Part shown: one piece after another, positions 17,050-28,473 of the stretch
Numbering within the stretch: the first letter of the stretch is position 1
Layout: each line of letters begins with the position of its first letter
NCBI RefSeq assembly: GCF_004959775.1
Contig: NZ_SJZG01000011.1
Coordinates: 1-64,000 of the forward strand
Source of the DNA: Agromyces sp. H66
GTDB taxonomy: Bacteria > Actinomycetota > Actinomycetes > Actinomycetales > Microbacteriaceae
Length of the DNA: 64,000 nt
Reading direction: 5' to 3'
Notes under the pieces: model-generated
What the model was told of the DNA's origin: nothing
The model's input: the letters and a program-made list of their open reading frames with translations, nothing else
Database searches by the model: none
Made by a program: the position numbers and the translations under genes

Positions 17050-18852
17050 CTAACGGGGTGCGCCGAAGAGGCCGATGCCGTGCGTGTGGAGCAGTTCGTA
17101 GGCGTCGGCGTACGTCGCCGGCTCCTCCGCGCCGGGCGCGCCGTACTTCGCCAGCAGGAGTCCGAGGAGCCCCCGTGCGGGCGGGCTCAGCGGCTTGTCC
17201 TTGTGCGCGTGGGCCGGGTGCGGCGCCTCGGCCTGCGGGTTCGGCGGGAGGTACTGGGGCATGGTCGACGGCCACGTGATCGGCGGGCGCGGCTCGTCGA
17301 GGTTGACGGCGCCGAACAGGTCGTTGGCTCCGACATCCCGCCGGGTGAGCGGTTCGAGCCCGTGCAGCCGAGAGAGCGTCGCGATGACGGCGGCGTGGTG
17401 CGTCTCATCGTGCACGATGGTGCCCGCCCGCGTGTAGGCCGACACCGCGATCGCGGGGACGCGGCATCCGAGTCGGTCGAAACCGAACCCCATCTCGCCC
17501 TCGGAGCCGTCGTGCGGCGGGGTGGCCGGCGGGGGCGGCACATGGTCGTACGTGCCCCCGTGCTCGTCGAACGTGATGAGGAGCATCGTGTTCATCGCGT
17601 TCGAGCCCTCGGGCGCGTCGCTGCGCTTGATGGCCTCGTAGATCTCGTGCACGAGCGCCTCCCCCGCCCGCACGTCGGAGACGGCGCTGTCGATGACCGG
17701 GCGACCGTCGACGACCTCCTCCCGGAGTGCGCCGAACGGCGGGTGGAAGTCGTTGTGGTTGTACGTCATGCGCGGCTCGATGAACGCGTACGCCGGCAGG
17801 GTGCCGAGGCGCGCGTCCTCGTAGAACTCGGTCATCGTGGCGAAGTGCTCGGTGCGCCAGTACGGCTCGAGCACCGGGGCGTGCAGCACGCCCGTGAACG
17901 ACACGAGCTGCAACTCGTCGAAGTAGATCCGCCACGAGATGCCGGCGTCTTCGAGGCGGTTGAAGATGGTCGGCGTCGCGGGCGCATCGAGCCACTTCTC
18001 GTAGCCGCCGCCGTGCTTGTTCGTGACGAAGCCGTGCGAGGTCGAGGCATGGAAGAACGACCGGTTGCAGAACGTCTGCGACGGCACGGCGCAGTACCAG
18101 TGGTCGTAGACGGCGAAGTTCTTCGCCAGGGTCGAGAGCACCGGCAGCATCTGCGGCGAGAACGAGCCCATGATCTGCCGGGCCTCGTCGGCGGTGGGCG
18201 GCACGCCCTTGCGCAGGCGCATGAAGTTGATCCAGTAGTCGCGCACGAAGCCCGACATCGACGCCTCCGCGCCCTTCGGGGGCGTGTTGTAGGGCGCCTC
18301 CATGTGCTCGACGAACAGCTCGGCGTTCGTGGCCGGGTCGACGGTGCCGAAGAGCTGGGTGTTGACGTGCGGGAACTCCTCGCCCGGATCGGGATTCGGG
18401 CGACCCATGATCTCGTCGGTCGGCCCGTCGTAGACGTGTGCGGCGACCTCGGTGCCGTCGGGCGACGTGTTGCGGTGGTCGCCGAACGCGAGGCCCTCGA
18501 ACGCCTCGCCGTCGGGCAGGTCGTCGGGCGTGTAGAGGAAGCCGAGGAGGTTGTCGAACGACCGGTTCTCGCCCATCAGCACGACGAGATGGTCGAAGCC
18601 GGCCTCCTGCCGGGGCGTGAGGGGCACGACGTCGCCGAGACCCTCGTCGAGTCCTGCCCGATGGCCGACGGCGGCACCGACCGCCGCGCCCACGCCACCA
18701 CCGACCACGGCGCCGGCGGCCGCGGCGCCGCCGATCCTCAGGAAGTCCCGGCGGCTCGTGCCGGGAGCGCGCCCCGGGTCGGCGTCGGACCCGGCGTCCG
18801 GGTCGGCACCGGTGCCGGCATCGTCTGCACCTCGGCCCGCGTCATCCGTCAT
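17050..18852 (-). CDS. Tat-exported phospholipase C / acid phosphatase-type phosphoesterase
   Basis: 600 residues. A twin-arginine signal is visible at about 33-60 (TSRRDFLRIGGAAAAGAVVG). The metal-binding motifs of the phosphoesterase family follow: LMGENRSFDNLLGFLY, then NFAVYDHWYCAVPSQTFCNR, and LLITFDEHGGTYDHVPPPP near residue 390. Family members are non-haemolytic phospholipases C or acid phosphatases acting outside the cell. The N-terminus before the twin-Arg is a disordered Asp/Gly/Ala stretch. Substrate cannot be told. It is a lone gene between gatCAB and ligA. Confidence 0.87.
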   Translation of the reverse strand: MTDDAGRGADDAGTGADPDAGSDADPGRAPGTSRRDFLRIGGAAAAGAVVGGGVGAAVGAAVGHRAGLDEGLGDVVPLTPRQEAGFDHLVVLMGENRSFDNLLGFLYTPDDLPDGEAFEGLAFGDHRNTSPDGTEVAAHVYDGPTDEIMGRPNPDPGEEFPHVNTQLFGTVDPATNAELFVEHMEAPYNTPPKGAEASMSGFVRDYWINFMRLRKGVPPTADEARQIMGSFSPQMLPVLSTLAKNFAVYDHWYCAVPSQTFCNRSFFHASTSHGFVTNKHGGGYEKWLDAPATPTIFNRLEDAGISWRIYFDELQLVSFTGVLHAPVLEPYWRTEHFATMTEFYEDARLGTLPAYAFIEPRMTYNHNDFHPPFGALREEVVDGRPVIDSAVSDVRAGEALVHEIYEAIKRSDAPEGSNAMNTMLLITFDEHGGTYDHVPPPPATPPHDGSEGEMGFGFDRLGCRVPAIAVSAYTRAGTIVHDETHHAAVIATLSRLHGLEPLTRRDVGANDLFGAVNLDEPRPPITWPSTMPQYLPPNPQAEAPHPAHAHKDKPLSPPARGLLGLLLAKYGAPGAEEPATYADAYELLHTHGIGLFGAPR

Positions 18853-18874
18853 CGCCTGATCTCCCCGCTCCCGG

Positions 18875-21259
<2,385 letters not shown>

Positions 21260-21334
21260 TCATCGAACATCCGGATCTCCTCGGATACGCGACGAGGCGG
21301 GGCGCCCTCGCGCCCCGCCTCCGCCTCTCGCGGG

Positions 21335-22123
21335 CTACCGCTCGGGAACCAGGCCGGCGCGATCCACCTTGCGGTGGTAGTGCGTGCCGGCCTTGCCGCC
21401 GAGGATCGCGCCGCCGAGGCTCGCGATGATCACGACGATCGTGGTGATGATGCCGACCACAGTCAGATCGCCCTCGGCCACGGGGAACCGCGGGAAGACG
21501 TTCAGCTCGCCGAGCACGTCGTACTGGCTCCCCAGCACGACGCTGACCAGCGCCACGATGATCGCGATGACGAGCGCCCAGACCCACACCGCGATGCCCT
21601 GGAGGATCCCGTTGAAGCGGGCCATGCGGCCGGCGACGTAGCCGCCGGCGTAGTAGGCCACGAACAGGATCACGAGCAGCGCGATCGCGCCGACCCAGCC
21701 GACGGTCTCGGCGTCGACGGCGGCGTCGTCGACGGCCGTGTCGGACTCGACGATGCCGAGCCCGAGCGCCGCACCGGTCGCGGCGAGCAGCGCGGTGAGG
21801 AGTACGGCGGTGCCCGTGGCGGTGAGCCAGCCGAAGAACGCCGATCCCGCCTTCACGCCGCCGAACGCCTCGCGCTCGCGGGCGATGACCTCGTCGCGAT
21901 CGACGAGGTGGCGGTCGCGATCGACGACCTCGCGGCGGTCGTCCACGCCGTCGCGGTCGCGGTCCACGATCTCGCGGCGGTCGTCCACACGGTCGCGGTC
22001 GGCGACCTCACGGCGGTCGTCGACGCCGTCACGGTCGCGATCGACGACCGGGTCCGCGGGCGTGGATGCGGGCGTGTTCGCCGGGTAGGGATCTCGACCC
22101 GGCCGGTCGGATGAGGTGCTCAT
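21335..22123 (-). CDS. Multi-span membrane protein with Asp/Arg-rich repeats
   Basis: 262 residues. ATG at 22123 has a GAGGGG ribosome-binding site. Residues about 25-80 are a hydrophilic repeat built from DRDRDGVDDRREV and DRDRVDDRREI units. Then FGGVKAGSAFFGWLTATG starts a membrane part with about five helices, including VAYYAGGYVAGRMARFNGI and a final GGKAGTHYHRKVDRAG tail. The membrane half is clearly paralogous to the next gene upstream (22346-23062): FGGVK-GSAFFG, AGGYVAGRMARF and HYHRKVDR recur there. Function unknown. Confidence 0.75.
   Translation of the reverse strand: MSTSSDRPGRDPYPANTPASTPADPVVDRDRDGVDDRREVADRDRVDDRREIVDRDRDGVDDRREVVDRDRHLVDRDEVIAREREAFGGVKAGSAFFGWLTATGTAVLLTALLAATGAALGLGIVESDTAVDDAAVDAETVGWVGAIALLVILFVAYYAGGYVAGRMARFNGILQGIAVWVWALVIAIIVALVSVVLGSQYDVLGELNVFPRFPVAEGDLTVVGIITTIVVIIASLGGAILGGKAGTHYHRKVDRAGLVPER
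21895..22045 (-). repeat. Degenerate tandem repeat encoding DRDRDGVDDRRE units
   Basis: Four to five imperfect copies of a roughly 36-bp unit rich in GATCGCGAC-type triplets within the N-terminal coding part of the preceding gene. The protein product is a strongly charged, probably disordered or ion-binding arm. Confidence 0.6.
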
Positions 22124-22254
22124 GATGGTCCCCTCTCGTCGTGCGCCGCCCATGGGTGATGCCTGCGGCGCCGATCCGACCCTATGACGATGCGGGCGCT
22201 GCGGTAGGGGCCTTGACAGGCGCCCGATTCCCGTACTCGCGACGTGCAGCCAAC

Positions 22255-22330
22255 GCTCGGCGCGCGTTCAGGCTCGGCGCGCGTTCAGGCTCGGCGCGTT
22301 CAGGCTCCGCACGCGTTCAGGCTCCGCGCA
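22255..22330. repeat. 17-bp tandem repeats in the spacer between two paralogous genes
   Basis: Three full copies of a 17-bp unit (GCTCGGCGCGCGTTCAG and the variant GCTCCGCACGCGTTCAG) plus one 15-bp copy and a truncated copy, lying 16 bases downstream of the stop side of the 22346-23062 gene. They lie outside both genes. Each unit contains a CGCG core; function unknown. Confidence 0.75.
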
Positions 22331-22345
22331 CCGCGAGATCGCACG

Positions 22346-23062
22346 CTACGCGTCGAGCGCGACGCGGTCCACGCGTCGGTGGTACCGCATGCCGGCCATG
22401 CCGCCGAGCATGGCGACGCCCAGTCCCGCGACGGCCACGACGACGGCCGCGATGATGGCCGCGATCACGACGAAGTCCTCGGGAAACAGGAGGCGTCCGA
22501 ATCCGTCGACGCGGTCGGTCACGTCGTCGACCAGGCGGCCGCCGAAGAGGAAGCCGGCCACGCCTGCGAGGATCGCGACGACGAGCGCCCAGGCCCAGAC
22601 CGCGAGTCCCTGCACGAAGCCGCTGAAGCGCGCCATGCGCCCCGCCACGTACCCGCCGCAGTAGAACGCGACGAGCACGATCGCGAGCCCCGCGCTCAGG
22701 ACGAACCAGCCGACCAGCTCGGCGTCGAACGACGCGACCCGCGCCGGGACTCGCGGAAGCAGCAGCGGACCGAGTCCGAGTGCCGCGCCGGCGGTGGCGA
22801 GGACACCGCCGAGGATCGCTCCCACGGCCACGGTGATGAGCAGCCCGAAGAAGGCCGAGCCGACCTTGACTCCGCCGAATCGCTCCCGCTGGCGTTCGAG
22901 CAACTCCTCGGCCGTGGGCGGGCGGTCGTCGACGACGTTCTCCCACGCGCCGGGTCGCTGGCCGACGGTGGCCACCGGGGCAGTCATCGGCCCCGTGTCG
23001 AGCTTCCGGAACGGCTCGGCCGGGTCTGCGGTCGGATCGGCGGGGTACAGCGGGTAGGACAC
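22346..23062 (-). CDS. Multi-span membrane protein, paralogue of the downstream gene
   Basis: 238 residues. The hydrophilic N-terminus (PADPTADPAEPFRKLDTG, DDRPPTAEELLERQRERF) is unlike that of its paralogue, but the membrane part (FGGVKVGSAFFGLLITVAVG, YCGGYVAGRMARFSGFVQG, GGMAGMRYHRRVDRVALD) aligns throughout with the 21335-22123 product. The two genes are consecutive on the same strand and appear to be a tandem duplication that diverged in the soluble arm. Function unknown. Confidence 0.75.
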   Translation of the reverse strand: MSYPLYPADPTADPAEPFRKLDTGPMTAPVATVGQRPGAWENVVDDRPPTAEELLERQRERFGGVKVGSAFFGLLITVAVGAILGGVLATAGAALGLGPLLLPRVPARVASFDAELVGWFVLSAGLAIVLVAFYCGGYVAGRMARFSGFVQGLAVWAWALVVAILAGVAGFLFGGRLVDDVTDRVDGFGRLLFPEDFVVIAAIIAAVVVAVAGLGVAMLGGMAGMRYHRRVDRVALDA

Positions 23063-23233
23063 TGGTATCTCCTCGTCACGTGCATGGCGCCGGGGGTAGC
23101 GCCAGCCGCGAATCTACGCGACTCGGCTCCCTGCGGCGAGAGTCCGCACCGAAGCTGGGGATTTCCTCCGGGCGATTCCGGAGATCGACGGATGTCGCGA
23201 CGGCGCGATTGCCCGCAGCCCGCGACACCCTGC

Positions 23234-24340
23234 TCAGGCGTCGACGGGGACCGCGCTCACCGTTCGGTCGATGGTGCACTGGCCGAGCACGCGGGTGCCG
23301 ACGTACACCACCGCGGTCTGCCCGGGTGCCACGCCGTCGAGCGGATGCTCCGGGGTGATCACCAGTTCGCCGCCGGCCACGACCGCCATCGCGTGCACCG
23401 GGTCGGCGTGCGCCCGGATCTGCACCTCGCACGCGAACGGCGTCGCGGCATCCTCGGGCGGCTGCCCGGCCCACGTGTAGCGCGAGCCGGCGATCTCGGC
23501 CGTCGCGAGCGCCTCCTTCGGCCCGACCACGACGGTGTTCTCCTTCGGCCGCACCTCGAGCACGAAGCGCGGGCGGCCGTCGGGCGCGGGCGTGCCGAGG
23601 CGCAGCCCGCGGCGCTGGCCGACCGTGTACGCGTGCGCGCCCTCGTGCGACCCGACGACCTCACCCGACCGGTCGACGATGTCGCCCGTGGCCGTGCCGA
23701 CCTTGTCGGCGAGCCAGCCGCGGGTGTCGCCGTCGGGGATGAAGCAGATGTCGTGCGAGTCGGGCTTCTGCGCGACGCTCAGCCCGCGCCGGGCCGCCTC
23801 CTCGCGCACGAGCTGCTTCGAGGGCGTGTCGCCCAGCGGGAAGTAGGCGTGCGCGAGCTGCTCGGCGGTGAGCACGCCGAGCACGTACGACTGGTCCTTC
23901 GCCCAGGCGCTCGCCCGGTGGAGCTCGCGGTTCCCCGCGGCATCCGTCACGATGGTCGCGTAGTGGCCGGTGCACACCGCGTCGAAGCCGAGCGCGAGCG
24001 CCTTCTCGAGCAGCGCGGCGAACTTGATGCGCTCGTTGCAGCGCATGCACGGGTTGGGCGTGCGGCCCGCGGAGTACTCGGCGATGAAGTCGTCGACCAC
24101 GTCGGCCTTGAACCGCTCGGAGAAGTCCCACACGTAGTACGGAATGCCGAGCACGTTCGCGGCGCGCTGCGCGTCCATCGAGTCCTCGATCGTGCAGCAG
24201 CCGCGGCTGCCGGTGCGAAGGGTGCCGGGCATGCGGCTGAGCGCGAGGTGCACGCCCACCACGTCGTGCCCCGCGTCGACGGCGCGCGCCGCCGCGACGG
24301 CGCTGTCGACGCCGCCGCTCATCGCTGCCAGAACCCGCAT
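23234..24340 (-). CDS. mnmA: tRNA-specific 2-thiouridylase
   Basis: 368 residues. N-terminal PP-loop [11 protein letters not shown] (8-18), catalytic cysteine in [14 protein letters not shown], second cysteine in [12 protein letters not shown], tRNA-contact [12 protein letters not shown] and the central [12 protein letters not shown]. It makes the 2-thio group of the wobble uridine in tRNA Lys, Glu and Gln using persulfide sulfur. The adjacent upstream cysteine desulfurase on the same strand is the natural sulfur source. ATG at 24340 matches [13 protein letters not shown]. Confidence 0.95.
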   Translation of the reverse strand: MRVLAAMSGGVDSAVAAARAVDAGHDVVGVHLALSRMPGTLRTGSRGCCTIEDSMDAQRAANVLGIPYYVWDFSERFKADVVDDFIAEYSAGRTPNPCMRCNERIKFAALLEKALALGFDAVCTGHYATIVTDAAGNRELHRASAWAKDQSYVLGVLTAEQLAHAYFPLGDTPSKQLVREEAARRGLSVAQKPDSHDICFIPDGDTRGWLADKVGTATGDIVDRSGEVVGSHEGAHAYTVGQRRGLRLGTPAPDGRPRFVLEVRPKENTVVVGPKEALATAEIAGSRYTWAGQPPEDAATPFACEVQIRAHADPVHAMAVVAGGELVITPEHPLDGVAPGQTAVVYVGTRVLGQCTIDRTVSAVPVDA

Positions 24341-24423
24341 CGTTCCAGTGTACGAAACCGGTGCTGAACGGATGCCGACGGGCCCGCGAGTGGATGCCGG
24401 GCGGATGCCGCGGGCTCGCCCGC

Positions 24424-25656
24424 TCAGCGGTCGAACGACGTCGCCCGGGCCGCGAGCCCGGCGCGAGCCGCCTGGGCGTAGGCGCCCGGCAGCGCCGCGA
24501 GGAACGCATCGACGTCGGCGTCGGTGGACCCGTGTCCGAGCGTGATGCGCAGCGCCCCGCGCGCGTCCGCCTCGGAGCGCCCCATCGCCATGAGCACGTG
24601 CGACGGCTCGGGCACACCCGCCTGGCAGGCCGACCCCGTCGAGACGGCGACGCCCGCCATGTCGAGCAGGAACAGCAGCGAGTCGCCCTCGCAGCCGGGG
24701 AACGAGACGTGCACGTTGCCGGGCAGTCGTCCGCCCGGCCTGGCGTCGCCCGACAACACCGCCGACGGCACCGCCGCCAGGACGCCCGCGATGACCCGAT
24801 CGCGCAGTCGCGACATCCGCTCGGCATCCGCGTCGAGTCGGTCGTGCACCGTGGATGCCGCCGCCGCGAACGCCGCGGCCGCCGCGACGTCCTGGGTGCC
24901 CGAGCGCACCTTGCGCTGCTGTCCGCCGCCGTGGATCAGCGGCTCGATCGTCGCCGACCGGTCGAGCACGAGCGCCCCGATGCCCACGGGCCCGCCGATC
25001 TTGTGCGCCGAGACGCTGAGGGCGACGAGACCGGCGCCGGCCGGGGCATCCGTCGCCCGGCGCAGACCGTGGAAATCGATCGGCAGCTGTCCGTACGCGG
25101 CGATCGCGTCGACGTGCAGCGGCACGCCGGCGCGCGCGGCGAGGCGGGCGACCTCGGCCACGGGCTGAATGGTGCCGACCTCGTTGTTCGCCCAGATCAT
25201 GGTGACGAGCGCCACGGATGCCGCGTCCCGCTCGAGTGCCGCGGCGAGCGCGTCGAGCCGCACCCGCCCCACCTCGTCGACCGGCACCTCCTCGACGACG
25301 GCGCCCTCGTGCTCGGCCAGCCACTCGACGGTGTCGATCGTGGCGTGGTGCTCCCCCGCCGGGACGAGGATGCGCGGGCGCGGACGGGACGTCGAGGCAT
25401 CCGCCTGCCGGCTCCACCACAGCCCCTTGATCGCGAGGTTCACGGCCTCGGTGCCGCTGCCGGTGAACACGACCTCGATGCCGTCGGCCCCGAGCGTCGC
25501 GGCGACGCGTTCGCGCGACTCCTCGAGCAGGCGCTTCGCCCCCTGGCCGGCACTGTGGATCGACGATGGATTCCCCACGACCCTCAGGGCGGCCGTGAGC
25601 GCCTCGATCGCCTCTGGGCGCATGGGGGTCGTGGCGGCATGGTCGAGGTAGACCAT
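24424..25656 (-). CDS. Cysteine desulfurase (NifS/IscS family)
   Basis: 410 residues of a PLP-dependent class V aminotransferase-fold enzyme. The N-terminus [15 protein letters not shown], the PLP lysine Lys219 ([15 protein letters not shown]) and the persulfide cysteine Cys344 ([15 protein letters not shown]) are all present. A strong GGGAGGAGG site precedes the ATG at 25656. Lying 83 bases upstream of mnmA, it most likely serves tRNA thiolation; a role in Fe-S assembly is also possible. It is divergent from glgX. Confidence 0.93.
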   Translation of the reverse strand: MVYLDHAATTPMRPEAIEALTAALRVVGNPSSIHSAGQGAKRLLEESRERVAATLGADGIEVVFTGSGTEAVNLAIKGLWWSRQADASTSRPRPRILVPAGEHHATIDTVEWLAEHEGAVVEEVPVDEVGRVRLDALAAALERDAASVALVTMIWANNEVGTIQPVAEVARLAARAGVPLHVDAIAAYGQLPIDFHGLRRATDAPAGAGLVALSVSAHKIGGPVGIGALVLDRSATIEPLIHGGGQQRKVRSGTQDVAAAAAFAAAASTVHDRLDADAERMSRLRDRVIAGVLAAVPSAVLSGDARPGGRLPGNVHVSFPGCEGDSLLFLLDMAGVAVSTGSACQAGVPEPSHVLMAMGRSEADARGALRITLGHGSTDADVDAFLAALPGAYAQAARAGLAARATSFDR

Positions 25657-25752
25657 GACCACACCTCCTCCCGGAAACCCCCTCAGCACCCGACCCGCAG
25701 CACGGAACGCCGCGGCGCGGGGAGCGCTTCCACACGAACTACTGTAGATCGC

Positions 25753-27819
25753 ATGCCCGCGCCCGACCCCCTGCACGACCTCGGCGTCCGCACGGGTCCC
25801 GACGGCGGCACGATCCGGGTCTGGTCAGAGCACGCGACCTCGATCGAACTCGAGGTGTTCGACGACGGCGACGTGGGCTGGGCGACGTCGCGCGCCCCGC
25901 TCGTGCGCGACGAGCACGGCGTGTGGGAAGCGGCATCCGCGGCGCTCGTCCCGGGCGCCCGCTACGGCCTGTGCGTCGACGGCCCCGTGGGCCTCGAGCA
26001 CGCGTTCAACCCGGCGCACACGCTGCTCGACCCGTACGCGCGTGGGCTCGTCCCGGTCGCCGACGGGTCGTGGCGCGGGGTCGCGCTCGAGGCGCTCGTC
26101 GACGGCGGCTTCGACTGGTCGGGCACGACGAAGCCCCGTATCCCGCTCGACCACACCGTCGTGTACGAGGCGCACGTGCGCGGCTTCTCGAAGCTGAACG
26201 ACCGAATCCCCGAGCCGCTTCGCGGCACGTATGCCGGCCTCGCCCACGACGCGTCGCTCGAATACCTCACGGGGCTGGGCGTCACGACCGTCGAGCTCCT
26301 GCCCGTGCACGCGTTCGTCTCCGAGGAGCGACTCGTTCGGCAGGGCCGCCCGAACTACTGGGGCTACAACACGCTCGCGTTCTTCGCCGCGCATGCGCCG
26401 TATGCCACGGCTGCCGCGCAGGCCGAGGGCGCCCACGCGGTGCGGCGCGAGTTCGCCGGCATGGTGCGGCGGCTGCACGAGGCCGGCCTCGAGGTCGTGC
26501 TCGACGTCGTCTACAACCACACCGCCGAGGAGGGTCGCCAGGGGCCGACGTACTCGTTCCGCGGCATCGACAACGCGGCGTACTACCGGCACGACGCGCA
26601 CGGCCGGTACGTCGACACGACCGGATGCGGCAACACGCTCGACTTCGGCCGCGAGCCGGCCAGACGACTCGTGCTCGACTCGATGCGGTACTTCGCCGAC
26701 GAGCTGCAGGTCGACGGGTTCCGGCTCGATCTCGCGGCGACACTCGGCCGCGACGACCACGGCGCCTACACGCCCGAGCATCCGCTGCTGCAGGCGATGC
26801 TCGACGACCCCGTGGTCGGCGACACGAAGCTCATCGCCGAGCCGTGGGACGTCGGCCCCGGCGGCTGGCAGACCGGCAACTTCCCCGCGGGGTTCAGCGA
26901 GTGGAACGACCGCTACCGCGATCGCATGCGCGACTTCTGGCTCGGCGACCTGCGTCGGGAGCGCGAGACCGGCACCGCCGGCAGCGGCATCGGCCGGTTC
27001 GCCACCCGCCTCGCCGGCTCGTCGAACACCTTCTCGGTCGAGCGCGGGCCGCTCGCGAGCCTCAACTTCGTCACGGCGCACGACGGCTTCACGCTCGCCG
27101 ACCTGACCGCGTACGACACGAAGCACAACCTCGGCAACGGCGAGGCCAATCGTGACGGCACCGACAACAACAACTCGTACAACCACGGCGTCGAGGGCGA
27201 GACGGATGACGCGAGCATCCTCTCGGCGCGTCGGCGGAGCATCCGGAACCTGCTCGCCACCCTGCTGCTCTCGGCGGGCGTGCCGATGCTGACGGCCGGC
27301 GACGAGTACGGACGCAGCCAGCGCGGCAACAACAACGCGTACTGCCACGACTCCGAGCTCACCTGGCTCGCGTGGAGCGACAGCGAGCTCGACGCGAGAC
27401 TTCTCGCGACCACGAGGCGACTGCTGCGCCTGCGCGCCGAGAACCCGGCGATCCGGCCGGTGCGGTTCGGCCGGTTCGGTGAATCGACCCCGAGCGCCTC
27501 GCAGATGGACTGGTTCAACGCCGAGGGCACGACGATGACCATCGACGACTGGCACTCCCCCGAGCAGCGCACGCTGCAGTACCTCGCGGCGTCGACGCCC
27601 GAGTTCGAGGCGTTCAACCGCATCCTGCTCGTCGTGCACGCGCACGAGACCGAGACCGAGGTGTCGCTGCCGACGCACGAGGGCGTCACGGGCTACACGC
27701 GACTGTGGGACTCCTCGGGCGACGAGCCCGTCGACGTCGGCGCCGACCACGCGCCGGGCGAGCGCATCGCGGTGCCGCCGCTGTCGATGGTGCTGTTCCG
27801 CGCCCACGGGGAGCGATGA
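25753..27819 (+). CDS. glgX: Glycogen debranching enzyme
   Basis: 688 residues of the GlgX/TreX type: an N-terminal carbohydrate-binding domain (GTIRVWSEHATSIELEVF) then a GH13 barrel with region I DVVYNHTAEEG, region II DGFRLDLAATLG (nucleophile Asp), region III IAEPWDVGPGGWQ (acid Glu) and region IV VTAHDGFTLADL. It removes alpha-1,6 branches left by phosphorylase. ATG at 25753 is 97 bases from the divergent desulfurase gene. Its stop overlaps the next gene by an ATGA. Confidence 0.95.
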   Translation: MPAPDPLHDLGVRTGPDGGTIRVWSEHATSIELEVFDDGDVGWATSRAPLVRDEHGVWEAASAALVPGARYGLCVDGPVGLEHAFNPAHTLLDPYARGLVPVADGSWRGVALEALVDGGFDWSGTTKPRIPLDHTVVYEAHVRGFSKLNDRIPEPLRGTYAGLAHDASLEYLTGLGVTTVELLPVHAFVSEERLVRQGRPNYWGYNTLAFFAAHAPYATAAAQAEGAHAVRREFAGMVRRLHEAGLEVVLDVVYNHTAEEGRQGPTYSFRGIDNAAYYRHDAHGRYVDTTGCGNTLDFGREPARRLVLDSMRYFADELQVDGFRLDLAATLGRDDHGAYTPEHPLLQAMLDDPVVGDTKLIAEPWDVGPGGWQTGNFPAGFSEWNDRYRDRMRDFWLGDLRRERETGTAGSGIGRFATRLAGSSNTFSVERGPLASLNFVTAHDGFTLADLTAYDTKHNLGNGEANRDGTDNNNSYNHGVEGETDDASILSARRRSIRNLLATLLLSAGVPMLTAGDEYGRSQRGNNNAYCHDSELTWLAWSDSELDARLLATTRRLLRLRAENPAIRPVRFGRFGESTPSASQMDWFNAEGTTMTIDDWHSPEQRTLQYLAASTPEFEAFNRILLVVHAHETETEVSLPTHEGVTGYTRLWDSSGDEPVDVGADHAPGERIAVPPLSMVLFRAHGER

Positions 27820-28316
27820 TGGCCAGGCGAGCGGATGCCTCGGCCGGCACGCCTGCGACGGTCGCGCTCGCCAGGGCGGGCATCGCGTTCACGGTGCACG
27901 CGTACGAGCACGACCCGCGGGCCGCGGCCTATGGGCTGGAGGCCGCCGAGAAGCTCGGACTCGACCCCGATCGGGTGTTCAAGACGCTGCTCGCGAGCGT
28001 CGACGGCGCGCTCGCGGTCGGGATCGTGCCGGTCGCGCTGCAGCTCGACCTCAAGGCGCTCGCGCAGGCGCTCGGCGGCAAGCGCGCGGAGATGGCCGAT
28101 CCCGCCGTGGCCGAGCGGAAGACCGGGTACGTCGTGGGCGGCATCAGCCCCATCGGGCAGAAGACGGCGCTGCCGACCGTGCTCGACGAGTCGGCGATCC
28201 TCTGCGAGACGGTCTACGTGTCGGGCGGACGCCGCGGCCTCGACCTCGAGCTCGCGCCCGACGACCTCATCAGGGTGACCTCGGGCCGCTACGCCCCGAT
28301 CGCCCGCGAGCGTTGA
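27816..28316 (+). CDS. ybaK: Cys-tRNA(Pro)/Cys-tRNA(Cys) deacylase, YbaK type
   Basis: 166 residues of the YbaK/EbsC editing fold: AFTVHAYEHDPRAAAYGLEA, then FKTLLASVDG, KALAQALGGKRAEMADPAVA and YVVGGISPIGQKTALPTVLD. It hydrolyses Cys mischarged on tRNA-Pro. The ATG at 27816 overlaps the glgX stop; a second ATG at 27819 fits the GGGGAG site equally well. Coupling to a glycogen gene is probably positional only. Confidence 0.9.
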   Translation: MMARRADASAGTPATVALARAGIAFTVHAYEHDPRAAAYGLEAAEKLGLDPDRVFKTLLASVDGALAVGIVPVALQLDLKALAQALGGKRAEMADPAVAERKTGYVVGGISPIGQKTALPTVLDESAILCETVYVSGGRRGLDLELAPDDLIRVTSGRYAPIARER

Positions 28317-28360
28317 CCCGCCCGCGCTGCTCAGCCCGGAGGGGCGAAGTGCCCGATTCT

Positions 28361-28426
28361 GCGGATATACGATCCGCCACCCCGCGGATTCGCACCCGAA
28401 CCCGGCGCGCCCGATCGTATATCCGC
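28361..28426. repeat. Intergenic inverted repeat with 14-bp arms
   Basis: GCGGATATACGATC (28361-28374) is perfectly inverted as GATCGTATATCCGC (28413-28426) with a 38-base GC-rich loop. It lies between the convergent ybaK and glgP. The loop contains CCCCGCGGATTCG. There is no T-run, so a classic terminator is unlikely. A comparable element lies at 34724-34804. Confidence 0.85.
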
Positions 28427-28473
28427 CATTCATGACGCGGCGCGACGCGACGCGACGGAGGTGCCGGTGCCCC

